DNA of 64,000 nucleotides from Endozoicomonas sp. SCSIO W0465 (lineage in GTDB: Bacteria > Pseudomonadota > Gammaproteobacteria > Pseudomonadales > Endozoicomonadaceae), in contig NZ_CP092417.1 in assembly GCF_023716865.1 (NCBI RefSeq), positions 3,388,001 to 3,452,000 on the forward strand. Reading direction: 5' to 3'. Below, in pieces: positions 42,961 to 51,133 of the stretch. The notes below the pieces were generated by a model. That model saw nothing but the letters and a program-made list of their open reading frames with translations. It was not told where the DNA came from and did no database searches. Both the position numbers and the translations under genes were made by a program. Numbering within the stretch: position 1 is the stretch's first letter; every line of letters begins with the position of its first letter.

Positions 42961-44659
42961 TTCTCGTCCAAAAACACAACCAATTGAAAACTGTAGATTT
43001 TATCCTGAAAAATTAAGTGGAGCCCTACTGCTATCTGGCGACTAAACTTCCCAAGAGCAAGAAACATAAGGGATTGCCAAAAACAGAGGACTCCAAATGC
43101 GCAAAAAACGCAACCCGCAGTGTAGTATGGAACTCCATTACGTACCTCATGAAATCTGCTCCCAGCTTTCCGGTATCTCGCAATGGCTTGACGCCCATCC
43201 ACAGTTCAATGACTGGATTTATGAGGACTTAAGTTCTGGTGATAAACAGAACACTGGGCGGAACGGACTATCAGCAGAATCCGTTCTTCGTGCGGCACTC
43301 CTGAAACAGTATTTGAATTGTGATTATGACTACTTGTCGTTTGTTTTGATGGACTCCATGCTCTTTCGAGACTTTTGTCGCCTCGAACCAAACCAGCGCC
43401 CCAGTCGCTCCAGTTTGCATGGGCTCATCAGCCTTCTTACTGCATCTACATGGGAACGGATTAATAACTGTCAGCTAATGACCGCTAAAGATCAGGGTAT
43501 TGAAAAAGGGCGCACTGTGGCTATTGACAGCACAGTCACCGAATCGGATATCAAACCTCCTTGCGACAGTGATCTTTTAGCCAGTTCCGTTAAAGAAATT
43601 TGTCGGCTGCTGGAACGGGGACAAACACTGACAGCGACACCGCTTTATGAATATACCCATCACAACCGAGCCGTAAAAGATGCGGCCAGAAAATGCATCT
43701 ACGCTGGCAAAGAAGAGCGGCATCAGCATTATAAAAAACTGCTGCAGTTGACCCGAAAATCCCGGAAGGTACTTATCGAAGCTACTGTCACGCTAGCAAA
43801 CGCCCGTCAGCAGGGGCAGTGTCTCCTGGCTGATGATGCCGACAAGTGGCAGGCAGATGTGGATCACCTGTTACCCCTGGTGGATGCAATAGTCTCCCAG
43901 ACAGAGCGCAGGGTCTTTAAGGGTGAAAAGGTGCCAGCCCAGGAAAAAGTGGTTAGCCTGTATGAACCCCATACGGATATCATCGTAAAAGACAGGCGGC
44001 AAGTACAGTATGGCCATAAACTGAACCTGGTTCAGGGAAAAAGTCGATTGATCCTGGACCTGGTTATTGAGGAAGGTAACCCAGCGGATTCGGACCAATT
44101 CATTCCGATGATGGAAAGACAAAAAGAAATTTATGGTCGTGTACCTCGCCAGACAAGCGGTGACGGCGGATACGCGTGTCGCGCTAATTTGGAAAAAGCC
44201 AAGGCCATGGGAATCAGCGATGTAGCTTTTAATAAGAAGCGCGGACTTGAAGTCGAAGAGATGACTAAAAGTCAGTATGTGTATAAAACGCTCTTTCGCT
44301 TCCGGGCAGGTATTGAAGCGGGAATTTCGTGGCTAAAGAGATGTTTTGGGCTATCACGTTGCCACTGCAAGGGTTCTGAGCGTTTTGATTCTCATTGCTG
44401 GTTATCGGTGGTCTGTTACAACCTGGTGATTCTGGCCAGACACCCGGCACCATCCTGATAGCCACCTCCACGCTACATGAAAGTACCTTTCCAGCATGGT
44501 GGGAGGATGTTTTCTGCCTGCTTTTCGCGTTTTTCTCCAATATCCGTCCCAGATTAGAGAAAAAAAGGGAAGAGTTTTTGCGGCTCTCTGGAATTTCAGG
44601 AAATATCAAAACGCACGTACAATCTAATTATGATTGCCTGATGCGTTTTTGGACGAGAA
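42961..44659 (+). mobile_element. IS5/ISNCY-like insertion sequence
   Basis: 1,699 bp with inverted ends TTCTCGTCCAAAAAC / GTTTTTGGACGAGAA, flanked by CTAG on both sides (42957-42960 and 44660-44663), a 4-bp duplication of the kind seen with IS5-type targets. Contains one transposase gene. Confidence 0.85.
43097..44458 (+). CDS. DDE transposase, IS5/ISNCY-like
   Basis: 453 residues, intact. The N-terminal helical domain (QLSGISQWLDAHPQFNDWIYEDL) precedes a DDE core: VAIDSTVTESDIKPP (first Asp), TSGDGGYACRANL (second Asp) and FRAGIEAGISWLKRCFGLSR (Glu). The YGHKLNLVQG segment before the second Asp is typical of this class. Family naming between IS5 and ISNCY is uncertain without a search. Confidence 0.88.
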   Translation: MRKKRNPQCSMELHYVPHEICSQLSGISQWLDAHPQFNDWIYEDLSSGDKQNTGRNGLSAESVLRAALLKQYLNCDYDYLSFVLMDSMLFRDFCRLEPNQRPSRSSLHGLISLLTASTWERINNCQLMTAKDQGIEKGRTVAIDSTVTESDIKPPCDSDLLASSVKEICRLLERGQTLTATPLYEYTHHNRAVKDAARKCIYAGKEERHQHYKKLLQLTRKSRKVLIEATVTLANARQQGQCLLADDADKWQADVDHLLPLVDAIVSQTERRVFKGEKVPAQEKVVSLYEPHTDIIVKDRRQVQYGHKLNLVQGKSRLILDLVIEEGNPADSDQFIPMMERQKEIYGRVPRQTSGDGGYACRANLEKAKAMGISDVAFNKKRGLEVEEMTKSQYVYKTLFRFRAGIEAGISWLKRCFGLSRCHCKGSERFDSHCWLSVVCYNLVILARHPAPS

Positions 44660-44663
44660 CTAG

Positions 44664-45854
44664 CTACCAAGGTTCCAACAGGTTCAGTGAGATTGTAACC
44701 GACCTTAACGCTATTTGATGTTGTGGTGTAGATAAATCCCTGAGCCTGATCTATCTCTAAAATATTGGATGGTATCCAGGCACCTGCTTCGCAGTGATGC
44801 CGCATGTACAAGGCTAATGAGAGATGATTAATTATAATTACGTCGGTGTGGATGTTAGCAAGAATAAGCTGGACTGCCTGTGGCTGAAAGATCCAGAAAA
44901 GAACAAGGTAAAGACCAAGGTGTTTGATAACACTCCTAAAGGTCATCAGCAGCTTGCCACGTGGTTGCTGGATAATACCAAGGCGAAACCTGAAGAGATT
45001 TATATCGTTCTGGAGGCAACCAGTATTTATCATGAAGTCCTGTCTTATTACCTGCATGGGGCTGATTTTCTTGTGAATGTGGTCAATCCATCCAGGGTGA
45101 GAAACTTTGCCAAGGGGCTTGGAACGCTTCAGAAAACCGATAAAAAAGACAGTGCTGTTTTGGCCAGGTTTGGTCATCAGAATGGTATTCAGCTATGGAA
45201 GCCAGAGCCGGACGAAATTCGTAAGCTGAAGTCAATGCTAGCACGACTGGAAGCGCTGGAAAGCGACTTGCTCAGAGAAAAGAATCGACTGGAAAAAGCA
45301 GAAATTACGCAGTCATCACAAGTGGTTTTAGCCTCATTGGACAAAATGATCAAAGAGCTAAAAGCCGAGAAAAATAGGGTTGAACGAGAGATCAATGATC
45401 ATATTGATCAGTTTCCGCACTTAAAGACAGACCGTAGACTAATGCTAACCATCAAGGGGATTGGCCCAGTGGTTTCCAGATGGATGTTATCAATAATCCA
45501 TAGTCGAAGTTTCAAGGCGGGGAGCAGTGTTGCGGCTTTTCTTGGCTTGGTGCCCAGACTACGGGAGTCTGGTGAACAGAAAGGGCGAAGCCACTTGAGC
45601 AAGGTGGGGCCTGCTCATATCAGAGCCAAGTTGTATATGGCCGCAGTAGTGGCTATCAAGCATAACCCCGATATAAAAGCCCAGTATCAGCGGCTATTGT
45701 CTAATGGCAAGACCAAGATGCAAGCGATTGGAGCGGCAATGCGGAAGCTTGTACAAATTTGTTTTGGTGTTGTTAAACACCAGAAAGAATATCAGCCTCA
45801 GTTAGCTTGAGGCTGAATCGGAGAGCTGGCATTTACGCACAGACCTACCTTGCT
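44664..45854 (+). mobile_element. IS110-family element (approximate limits)
   Basis: IS110 elements lack terminal inverted repeats, so the borders are estimates: after the IS5-like element on the left and before the diverged remnant on the right. The left non-coding stretch (44664-44823, 160 bp) and the short right stretch are candidate sites for the bridge RNA that IS110 recombinases use for target choice. Confidence 0.6.
44824..45810 (+). CDS. IS110-family transposase (DEDD recombinase)
   Basis: 328 residues. The N-terminal RuvC-like domain starts YVGVDVSKNKLDCLWL (first Asp), then IVLEATSIYHEVL (Glu) and KTDKKDSAVLARFG (Asp pair). The C-terminal Tnp_20 domain has MLTIKGIGPVVSRWML and the serine-containing VAAFLGLVPRLRESGEQKGRS segment. 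These are the hallmarks of the IS110/IS1111 group, which recombine DNA guided by an element-encoded bridge RNA. Intact reading frame. Confidence 0.93.
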   Translation: MINYNYVGVDVSKNKLDCLWLKDPEKNKVKTKVFDNTPKGHQQLATWLLDNTKAKPEEIYIVLEATSIYHEVLSYYLHGADFLVNVVNPSRVRNFAKGLGTLQKTDKKDSAVLARFGHQNGIQLWKPEPDEIRKLKSMLARLEALESDLLREKNRLEKAEITQSSQVVLASLDKMIKELKAEKNRVEREINDHIDQFPHLKTDRRLMLTIKGIGPVVSRWMLSIIHSRSFKAGSSVAAFLGLVPRLRESGEQKGRSHLSKVGPAHIRAKLYMAAVVAIKHNPDIKAQYQRLLSNGKTKMQAIGAAMRKLVQICFGVVKHQKEYQPQLA

Positions 45855-46080
45855 TGCGCAGGGTTGGGTTTGCTGATATCAGAGTCAGGGGCTAGCCAGT
45901 ATGACCCGGATAAAAAGGCCAGTATCAACGGCTATTGATGAATGGGAAGACCAAAATGCAAGTGATCGGAGCAGCAATGCAGAAGCTTGTACAGGTTTGT
46001 TTTGGTTTTGGAAAACACCAAAGTAAATATCAGCCTCAAATAGCTTGAGGCTGATCCTGAGAGATGGTATCTACGGTTTA
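45855..46080 (+). pseudogene. Diverged remnant of an IS110 transposase 3' end
   Basis: The sequence parallels the 3' end and right flank of the intact IS110 gene: GCTGATATCAGAGTCAGG matches its GCTCATATCAGAGCCAAG, the stretch 45909-46043 matches 45669-45806 at roughly 80-85% by eye, and the tail GCTTGAGGCTGA is shared. It contains frameshifts and a deletion. It is an older relative lying directly beside the newer copy. Confidence 0.85.
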
Positions 46081-46139
46081 TAAAGCCGCTCATCCCCTGC
46101 CAGAGTAGTTGATCTCTATTTTTTGGCGATTTCAGTTTT

Positions 46140-46157
46140 CTTAATGTCTACCCTAAG
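46140..46157. repeat. Right copy of the 18-bp inverted repeat
   Basis: CTTAATGTCTACCCTAAG, exact reverse complement of 42769-42786. It lies just upstream of HEPN/MNT module 4. Confidence 0.8.
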
Positions 46158-46185
46158 AATAAATAATAATGGCAGGTCAATACCA

Positions 46186-46518
46186 TTGAGAATCACAAAC
46201 AAACAGGCGGGCCATATTTGCAACGTGCTTCAGCATTACTTTGGTGCCAAAACTGATATCTGGCTCTTTGGCTCCAGAGTTGATGATAACCAGCGTGGTG
46301 GTGATATTGACCTCTATATAGAAACTGACCTGCAAAGCCCGGAAGCGGTTATTGATGCCAAACTCCACAGCCTGGTTGCCATCAAGCAGCACATCGGTGA
46401 CCAGAAAATTGACCTGGTCATCTACCGACGAGGAAAACCCCGGGAAGGGATTCACCATGAAGCCAGAAATACCGGGATTCAATTGAATGGCAACCGAGCA
46501 GGACAAAGGAATGGGTAG
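46186..46518 (+). CDS. MNT-domain nucleotidyltransferase (module 4, antitoxin side)
   Basis: 110 residues from TTG 46186, chosen by analogy with the TTGAGA start of module 3; the open frame extends back to 46123 but would run through the inverted repeat. Active site FGSRVDDNQRGGDIDLYIE (GS-x9-D-x-D), later QKIDLVIYRR. It precedes and overlaps its HEPN partner by 32 bases, the same order as module 3. Confidence 0.85.
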   Translation: MRITNKQAGHICNVLQHYFGAKTDIWLFGSRVDDNQRGGDIDLYIETDLQSPEAVIDAKLHSLVAIKQHIGDQKIDLVIYRRGKPREGIHHEARNTGIQLNGNRAGQRNG

Positions 46519-47005
46519 CGGACGACAAATTGCCGACGTTATCGGGCACACCCTCTGGATTTGTGACCGTCATGCCTTGCGCCTTGAATGGGTGATGGCC
46601 GAAGTGAAAAGCCTGTTGCCATTGAGTGCCAAAGCGTTTGAAAACCTTGCCCCGGCTGAAGTGGCGTACATGGATCAATTTGCCACCCGGTTTAGTAAAT
46701 TACAGGATGCCATGGGAGCAAAACTCTTTCCTCAGGTGCTGGATTTGGTGGGAGAGCAGGGGGCGTTGAACACCTTTATCGACCAGCTCAACCGGCTGGA
46801 AAAAATAGGGGCGATTGATAATGCAGCCCAATGGCCTCTATTTCGTGAGGTGCACAACGCTTTTGCCCATGACTACCCGGAAGACAGTGAACTGAATGCC
46901 GAGACGTTGAACCGGGCCTTGCCGCTGGTCAGCGAGTTATTAACGGTCTATCGCAACATTCGGGATTTTGCCTTGCGCTATGGCGCTGTTTTGCCTCGGG
47001 CTTGA
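46487..47005 (+). CDS. HEPN-like protein with altered catalytic motif (module 4)
   Basis: 172 residues; ATG 46487, with an in-frame ATG at 46508. Paralogue of modules 2 and 3 (DQLNRLEKIGAIDNAAQW precedes the motif). Where they read RNAFAHDY, this protein reads HNAFAHDY: the Arg of R-x4-H-x-Y is His (CAC, one base from the Arg codon CGC). The Arg is part of the RNase site in this family, so toxicity may be lost. Its stop overlaps the remnant of another HEPN gene, indicating a recombination joint. Confidence 0.84.
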   Translation: MATEQDKGMGSGRQIADVIGHTLWICDRHALRLEWVMAEVKSLLPLSAKAFENLAPAEVAYMDQFATRFSKLQDAMGAKLFPQVLDLVGEQGALNTFIDQLNRLEKIGAIDNAAQWPLFREVHNAFAHDYPEDSELNAETLNRALPLVSELLTVYRNIRDFALRYGAVLPRA

Positions 47006-47069
47006 TTTAATGGGCGCTTTTATTAAGGATGCGGTTGCCCTATACGAAACGATGAGCGGGGAACCCTGA
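47001..47069 (+). pseudogene. C-terminal remnant of an HI0074-type HEPN gene (module 5)
   Basis: Reads LDLMGAFIKDAVALYETMSG, almost the same as the end of the protein at 50837-51133 (LDLMGTFIKDAVALYETMSG). Everything upstream is missing and replaced by the HEPN gene of module 4. It is the leftover toxin-side partner of the intact MNT gene at 47072. Confidence 0.9.
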
Positions 47070-47071
47070 TT

Positions 47072-47392
47072 ATGAACTGCTCTACCGATCATCCCCCGGA
47101 ACACCTTGACCTGACGCACGATGAACTGTTAGTGCTACAGGCATTGCTGAAAAAACATTTGCCAGATATCGAAGTCTGGGCTTATGGCTCAAGAGTCAAT
47201 GGCAAGGCCCATTCAGCATCGGATCTTGATATGGTCACCTTTTCCGGCCCGGAACAGGCGATTGCGATAGCTGAACTTCGGGAGGCACTGGAAGAGAGTA
47301 ACCTGCCATTTCGGGTCGATCTTTTTGTTTGGGATCAGGTGCCTGAGCATTTCCGGAAAGTGATACGGGAAAAGTATGTTGTTATTCAATAG
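47072..47392 (+). CDS. MNT-domain nucleotidyltransferase, orphaned (module 5)
   Basis: 106 residues. Active site YGSRVNGKAHSASDLDMV (GS-x10-D-x-D), with VDLFVWDQVPEHFRKVI at the C-terminus. It is the intact twin of the pseudogene at 51130-51445. Its own HEPN partner survives only as the 23-codon remnant just upstream, so it is an antitoxin-type gene without its local toxin; it might act on the partner encoded at 50837. Confidence 0.87.
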   Translation: MNCSTDHPPEHLDLTHDELLVLQALLKKHLPDIEVWAYGSRVNGKAHSASDLDMVTFSGPEQAIAIAELREALEESNLPFRVDLFVWDQVPEHFRKVIREKYVVIQ

Positions 47393-47525
47393 TCAAACAG
47401 CAAAAAGACTCTTCCTGATAGTGGTGGTGAAAGACAGATATCGTTAACCTTTGGCTGTTTTTCCAAGATTGAAAAGCTAACGTATTACTGGGGTTATGAG
47501 GGGCTAAGCTGTCTCGCCAACCGGA

Positions 47526-48491
47526 ATGAACTGCATGAACTTGATTATCAATAAAGAAGCGCTTGAAAAGTCCGGCAAGTTTTCAAACCCTGACTGGACA
47601 GCAAAAGGCGAGCCCCGTGCCAAAGTCGGCCTGAAGCACTTGTCGACCTTATGGTTTAATACCGGAACCCTATGCAATCTGGCATGCAAGAATTGCTATA
47701 TTGCCACGCCCGGGAATGACCGGCTGGTTTACATCTCCCATGGGGAAGTGGTCACCTATCTCAACGAGATCAGGGATCAGGATTTAGGCACGACCGAAAT
47801 TGGCATCACCGGCGGCGAGCCTTTCATGAACCCGGACATCATTCCGATCATGGAGAGCGTGCTGGAGCGAGGCTTTGAGTTGCTGGTACTGACCAATGCC
47901 ATGAGGCCGATGATGAAATGCGCAGACGATCTGCTTCGGCTTAATCATAAATTCGGATCGAAGATGACACTGCGGGTATCGGTCGATCACTTCCAACCGG
48001 AACTGCATGAGGATGAGCGCGGCAAAAACAGCTGGAAGCCAATGATGCTGGGGCTTAAATGGCTGTCTGACAACGAGTTCACCATCGATATTGGCGGACG
48101 CACCCGCTGGGGCGAGGAAGAAGAGAAGCTAAGGTCAGGGTTTGCCAGGTTCTTTGCCGACAACAACATCAAGATCAATGCGTTCGATCGCAAGCAACTG
48201 GTCCTGTTTCCTGAAATGGAACCTGCTGAGGATGTTCCCGAGATCACCACCGATTGCTGGGGCATTTTGAATGTCGATCCGTCCGACATGATGTGCTCAT
48301 CCTCCCGCATGGTAGTGAAGCACAAGGGCGATGATCGCCCAACGGTTCAGTCGTGTACACTACTTGCCTATGACCGGCAGTTTGATCTGGGACCAACGCT
48401 TGTAGAAGCGTCGAAACCGGTTTCGCTCAATCATGTGTTCTGCGCAAAGTTCTGCGTGCTCGGCGGCGGCGCTTGCAGCGTAAAAAATTAG
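47526..48491 (+). CDS. Radical SAM enzyme of unknown specificity
   Basis: 321 residues. The [4Fe-4S]-binding motif CNLACKNCYI (C-x3-C-x2-C, about 50-59) and a GITGGEPFMNP SAM-binding segment identify a radical SAM enzyme. A Cys-rich C-terminus (CWGILNVDPSDMMCSSSR, SCTLLAYDRQ, HVFCAKFCVLGGGAC) suggests auxiliary cluster ligands, SPASM-like. It is first of four tightly spaced genes, followed after 21 bp by an MTAP-type phosphorylase and two glycosyltransferases. By context it may act on a SAM-derived nucleoside, as ArsS does in arsenosugar synthesis, but the sequence does not look like ArsS. Substrate unknown. Confidence 0.85.
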   Translation: MNCMNLIINKEALEKSGKFSNPDWTAKGEPRAKVGLKHLSTLWFNTGTLCNLACKNCYIATPGNDRLVYISHGEVVTYLNEIRDQDLGTTEIGITGGEPFMNPDIIPIMESVLERGFELLVLTNAMRPMMKCADDLLRLNHKFGSKMTLRVSVDHFQPELHEDERGKNSWKPMMLGLKWLSDNEFTIDIGGRTRWGEEEEKLRSGFARFFADNNIKINAFDRKQLVLFPEMEPAEDVPEITTDCWGILNVDPSDMMCSSSRMVVKHKGDDRPTVQSCTLLAYDRQFDLGPTLVEASKPVSLNHVFCAKFCVLGGGACSVKN

Positions 48492-48512
48492 ACATTCTCG
48501 GGTAACTGACAA

Positions 48513-49358
48513 ATGCTGGCAATCATTGGGGGAACAGGTCTTTACGACGTTGAAGGTCTGGAACTGGTATCAGAAGAAGAAGTCGATACACCGTTCGGCA
48601 CGCCATCTGCGCCGCTGAGCACGCTGAAATCAGGCGACAGGGAAATTCTATTCTTACCTCGCCATGGTAAGGGGCATGCCTTCCTGCCCCACGAGATCAA
48701 TTACCGGGCAAATATGTATGCGCTTAAGCAGGCCGGTGCGCGAATGGTATTGGGGTTCTCAGCGGTTGGCAGTCTGCGCGAAGAAATTGCGCCTGGCGAT
48801 TTTTCCATTCCCTCTCAATATCTCGACCTCACCAAAGGTAAGCGCGAGGCTACCTTCTTCGGTAATGGCATTGCTGCGCACGTTTCCACTGCGGTACCAA
48901 CCTGCCCTGCACTGTCCGGTTGGGTGAAGCAGGTAGCGCAGGAAAAAGCCGTCAAGTTGCATATGGATAAGACCTACGCCTGCGTTGAGGGGCCGCGCCT
49001 TGGTACAAAGGCCGAGAGCTGTTTCATGCGGCGAGCCGGATGCGATCTTGTCGGCATGACCAATGTTCCGGAAGTTTTCCTCGCCCGTGAGGCGCAGCTC
49101 TCTTACGCAACCATCTGCATCGCCACCGATTATGATTGCTGGCTTGATGATCCTGATCAACATGTGACGGTTCAGGCGGTGATAGCACGGTTTAACGCAA
49201 GCCTTGCGAAGGCCAGGGAACTGCTGATGGCACTGTTGGCTTTGCCCTTGCCGACGATTGATGAAGACTACCGTAAAGCACTTGAAATGGCGGTGCTCAC
49301 CCCTGACAGAGCATTGAATGAAGAGCAGCTGGCCATGCTGGAAGTGCTGCGAGCTTAG
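48513..49358 (+). CDS. S-methyl-5'-thioadenosine/thioinosine phosphorylase (PNP family 2)
   Basis: 281 residues. It phosphorolyses methylthioadenosine-like nucleosides to a base and a 5-substituted ribose-1-phosphate. Family motifs: IIGGTGLYDVEGL, the phosphate site LPRHGKGHAFLPHEINYRAN, AVGSLREEIAPGDF, the base-site TYACVEGPRLGTKAE and LVGMTNVPEVFLAREA, and ATDYDCWLDD. All active-site segments are kept. Being sandwiched between a radical SAM enzyme and two sugar transferases suggests it supplies a modified ribose-1-phosphate to them rather than serving only methionine salvage. Confidence 0.9.
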   Translation: MLAIIGGTGLYDVEGLELVSEEEVDTPFGTPSAPLSTLKSGDREILFLPRHGKGHAFLPHEINYRANMYALKQAGARMVLGFSAVGSLREEIAPGDFSIPSQYLDLTKGKREATFFGNGIAAHVSTAVPTCPALSGWVKQVAQEKAVKLHMDKTYACVEGPRLGTKAESCFMRRAGCDLVGMTNVPEVFLAREAQLSYATICIATDYDCWLDDPDQHVTVQAVIARFNASLAKARELLMALLALPLPTIDEDYRKALEMAVLTPDRALNEEQLAMLEVLRA

Positions 49359-49366
49359 TTTCAGAT

Positions 49367-50062
49367 ATGCCCGTTTCGGTCATCATCCCAATTGCGCCCA
49401 ATGATGATGCCTGGGTCGACCTCATTCCACAGCTGCAATTGCCGGAAAATAGCGAGATTATTATTTGTCCTGGCGAACAGAATGTTAACCCGGATGTATC
49501 TGGTATTTCCGAAAACGTCAGGCTCACTGTTTGCCGCGAAGGGCAAGGAAGGGCGGGGCAGATGAATGCGGGCGCTCATAGGGCAATACACGACATGATC
49601 TGGTTTTTGCATGGGGATTCGCGGATTAATCAGGAAACACTTAAGCAACTGGGTCATGGGATAGCCAGGAAAGCCGAAGCCCTCTACTTTTTTGATCTGA
49701 AGTTCCTGGATGATGGACCAAAGGCAATGGGCTGGAATGAAAGGGCGGTTCGCTGGAGAGCAGGGTGGATGAAGATTCCGTTTGGTGATCAGGGGTTCTT
49801 AATACCGAAGGTACTCTTTTTCAGGTTAGGCGGATATCGTGAAGATCTGGCTTATGGCGAAGACCACGTCTTTGTCTGGAAGGTAAGGCAGGAGGGATAC
49901 CCGGTTATTCGGCTCCCTGCACCGGTTCACACATCAGCTCGCAAGTACCGCAAGGGTGGCTGGTTATCTGTTACTGTGAAGCACGTCTGGCTGACCATTG
50001 TGCAGGCTGTGCCCAATTGGCTGGAGCTGAAACGGCGGCAGCTGATGCGAGTATTCCGATGA
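49367..50062 (+). CDS. Family 2 glycosyltransferase, TIGR04283 (arsenosugar-cluster) type
   Basis: 231 residues. The GT-A fold starts VSVIIPIAPND; the sequence REGQGRAGQMNAGAH, then IWFLHGDSRI (DxD-like), FGDQGFLIPKVLFFRLGGY and HTSARKYRKGGW follow the pattern of TIGR04283 proteins, often found beside arsenosugar or related genes. It starts nine bp after the phosphorylase stop and overlaps the next gene by four bases. Donor and acceptor are unknown. Confidence 0.85.
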   Translation: MPVSVIIPIAPNDDAWVDLIPQLQLPENSEIIICPGEQNVNPDVSGISENVRLTVCREGQGRAGQMNAGAHRAIHDMIWFLHGDSRINQETLKQLGHGIARKAEALYFFDLKFLDDGPKAMGWNERAVRWRAGWMKIPFGDQGFLIPKVLFFRLGGYREDLAYGEDHVFVWKVRQEGYPVIRLPAPVHTSARKYRKGGWLSVTVKHVWLTIVQAVPNWLELKRRQLMRVFR

Positions 50063-50745
50063 AGATAGCTGTTGCGATTTTTGCCAAGACGATAGGGCTG
50101 TCGCCGGTTAAGTCGCGGCTTGCCTCGACTGTCGGCGTGGAGTTGGCTGAAGCATTCTACTCGCGAAGCATTGCCTGTACGCACGACATGATGTTGTCTG
50201 TTGTAGCGACCAGCAAAGTCGAGGTGTTCCCGCACTGGGCGCTCGCTGAAGAAGATGGACCAGTGCAGTTTAATGGACGGGGGTATCCCGCATTGTGGAC
50301 CGGGGAGGGTGATCTTGGAGCAAGGCTCGCGACGATCTCTGAGAGACTCTTTGATGACTATGATGGCGTTGTGATGATTGGATCGGACAGCCCTCAACTT
50401 TGCAGCGAGCGCCTGGTCAGTGCCATTGCACAGATAAAGCATGATCCAGATTTATGCATAGTGGGACCAGCGGAGGATGGAGGTTTTTACTTCTTCGGCA
50501 CGGGACGCCCCGTACTCAGGAAAGTCTGGGAAAGCGTAACCTACAGCAAGGACACGACATTTAACGAACTGGTCTCTCATTTGGAAGGCAGGGATATTCA
50601 CTACTTGCCAAAGGAACAGGATGTAGACGCGGCTGAAGATCTCAAGAGACTTGAGAACAATCTCTCAGGCAAGGTTGGGCTAAGTGAGAGTCAGAAAGAG
50701 TTATTGCAGTGGCTGCGTTTAATCGAGGGTGCTTTGCCTGATTAA
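50059..50745 (+). CDS. DUF2064/TIGR04282-type nucleotidyl/glycosyltransferase
   Basis: 228 residues from the ATG at 50059 (MKIAVAIFAKT), overlapping the previous gene by ATGA. The family signature is IAVAIFAKTIGLSPVKSRLAS, with MIGSDSPQL and GPAEDGGFYFFG later; these are the nucleotide-sugar binding and acidic segments of TIGR04282 proteins, which co-occur with TIGR04283 glycosyltransferases. It is the last gene of the cassette. The catalysed step is not known. Confidence 0.85.
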   Translation: MKIAVAIFAKTIGLSPVKSRLASTVGVELAEAFYSRSIACTHDMMLSVVATSKVEVFPHWALAEEDGPVQFNGRGYPALWTGEGDLGARLATISERLFDDYDGVVMIGSDSPQLCSERLVSAIAQIKHDPDLCIVGPAEDGGFYFFGTGRPVLRKVWESVTYSKDTTFNELVSHLEGRDIHYLPKEQDVDAAEDLKRLENNLSGKVGLSESQKELLQWLRLIEGALPD

Positions 50746-50836
50746 TGTGTGAATAAAAAGCGTTTATGATCTCAATGGTGCTAACTTAAGAGATCACTTC
50801 TGACACATTGTAAGTGATAAGTAGTTAATCTTTCTT

Positions 50837-51133
50837 TTGAATGCTAAAAAAAGGAATGATGACTGCATGTGGAAAGTGCTAAATCGCTATTTGAAAATCA
50901 GCCTGGGGTTACCTGATGTCCCCAACAGTCCGAAAACGTTATTCCGTATTGCCAATGAAAACCGATTGTTGCCTTCGGATGTTGGCCAATGGTTGATCTA
51001 TGCAGATAGCCGCATTGGTACATCCGATGATTATGATGGCGAAAAAGCAAATGTCGCACTTGATTTAATGGGTACTTTTATAAAGGATGCGGTTGCCTTA
51101 TACGAAACCATGAGCGGGAAACCCTGGTTATGA
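50837..51133 (+). CDS. HI0074/HEPN-type protein with altered motif, N-terminally short (module 6)
   Basis: 98 residues from TTG; typical relatives are ~140, so the N-terminal helices are missing. The family core is present: CMWKVLNRYLKISLGL, SPKTLFRIANENRLL, then YADSRIGTSDDYDGEKA. The HEPN signature R-x4-H-x-Y reads RIGTSDDY: the His is Asp (GAT, one base from CAT). RNase activity is therefore doubtful. It overlaps the start of the degenerate MNT gene at 51130 by ATGA. Its 3' end is the parent of the remnant at 47001. Confidence 0.8.
   Translation: MNAKKRNDDCMWKVLNRYLKISLGLPDVPNSPKTLFRIANENRLLPSDVGQWLIYADSRIGTSDDYDGEKANVALDLMGTFIKDAVALYETMSGKPWL

Larger units (their letters stand above)
47001..47393 (+). 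repeat. Left copy of a ~390-bp direct repeat bracketing the radical SAM cassette
   Basis: This interval (HEPN remnant plus MNT gene) and 51059-51445 are the same locus in the same orientation, with point changes and small deletions in the right copy. Similarity begins at CTTGATTTAATGGG and ends at the MNT stop codon. The four-gene cassette lies between them. Confidence 0.88.
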
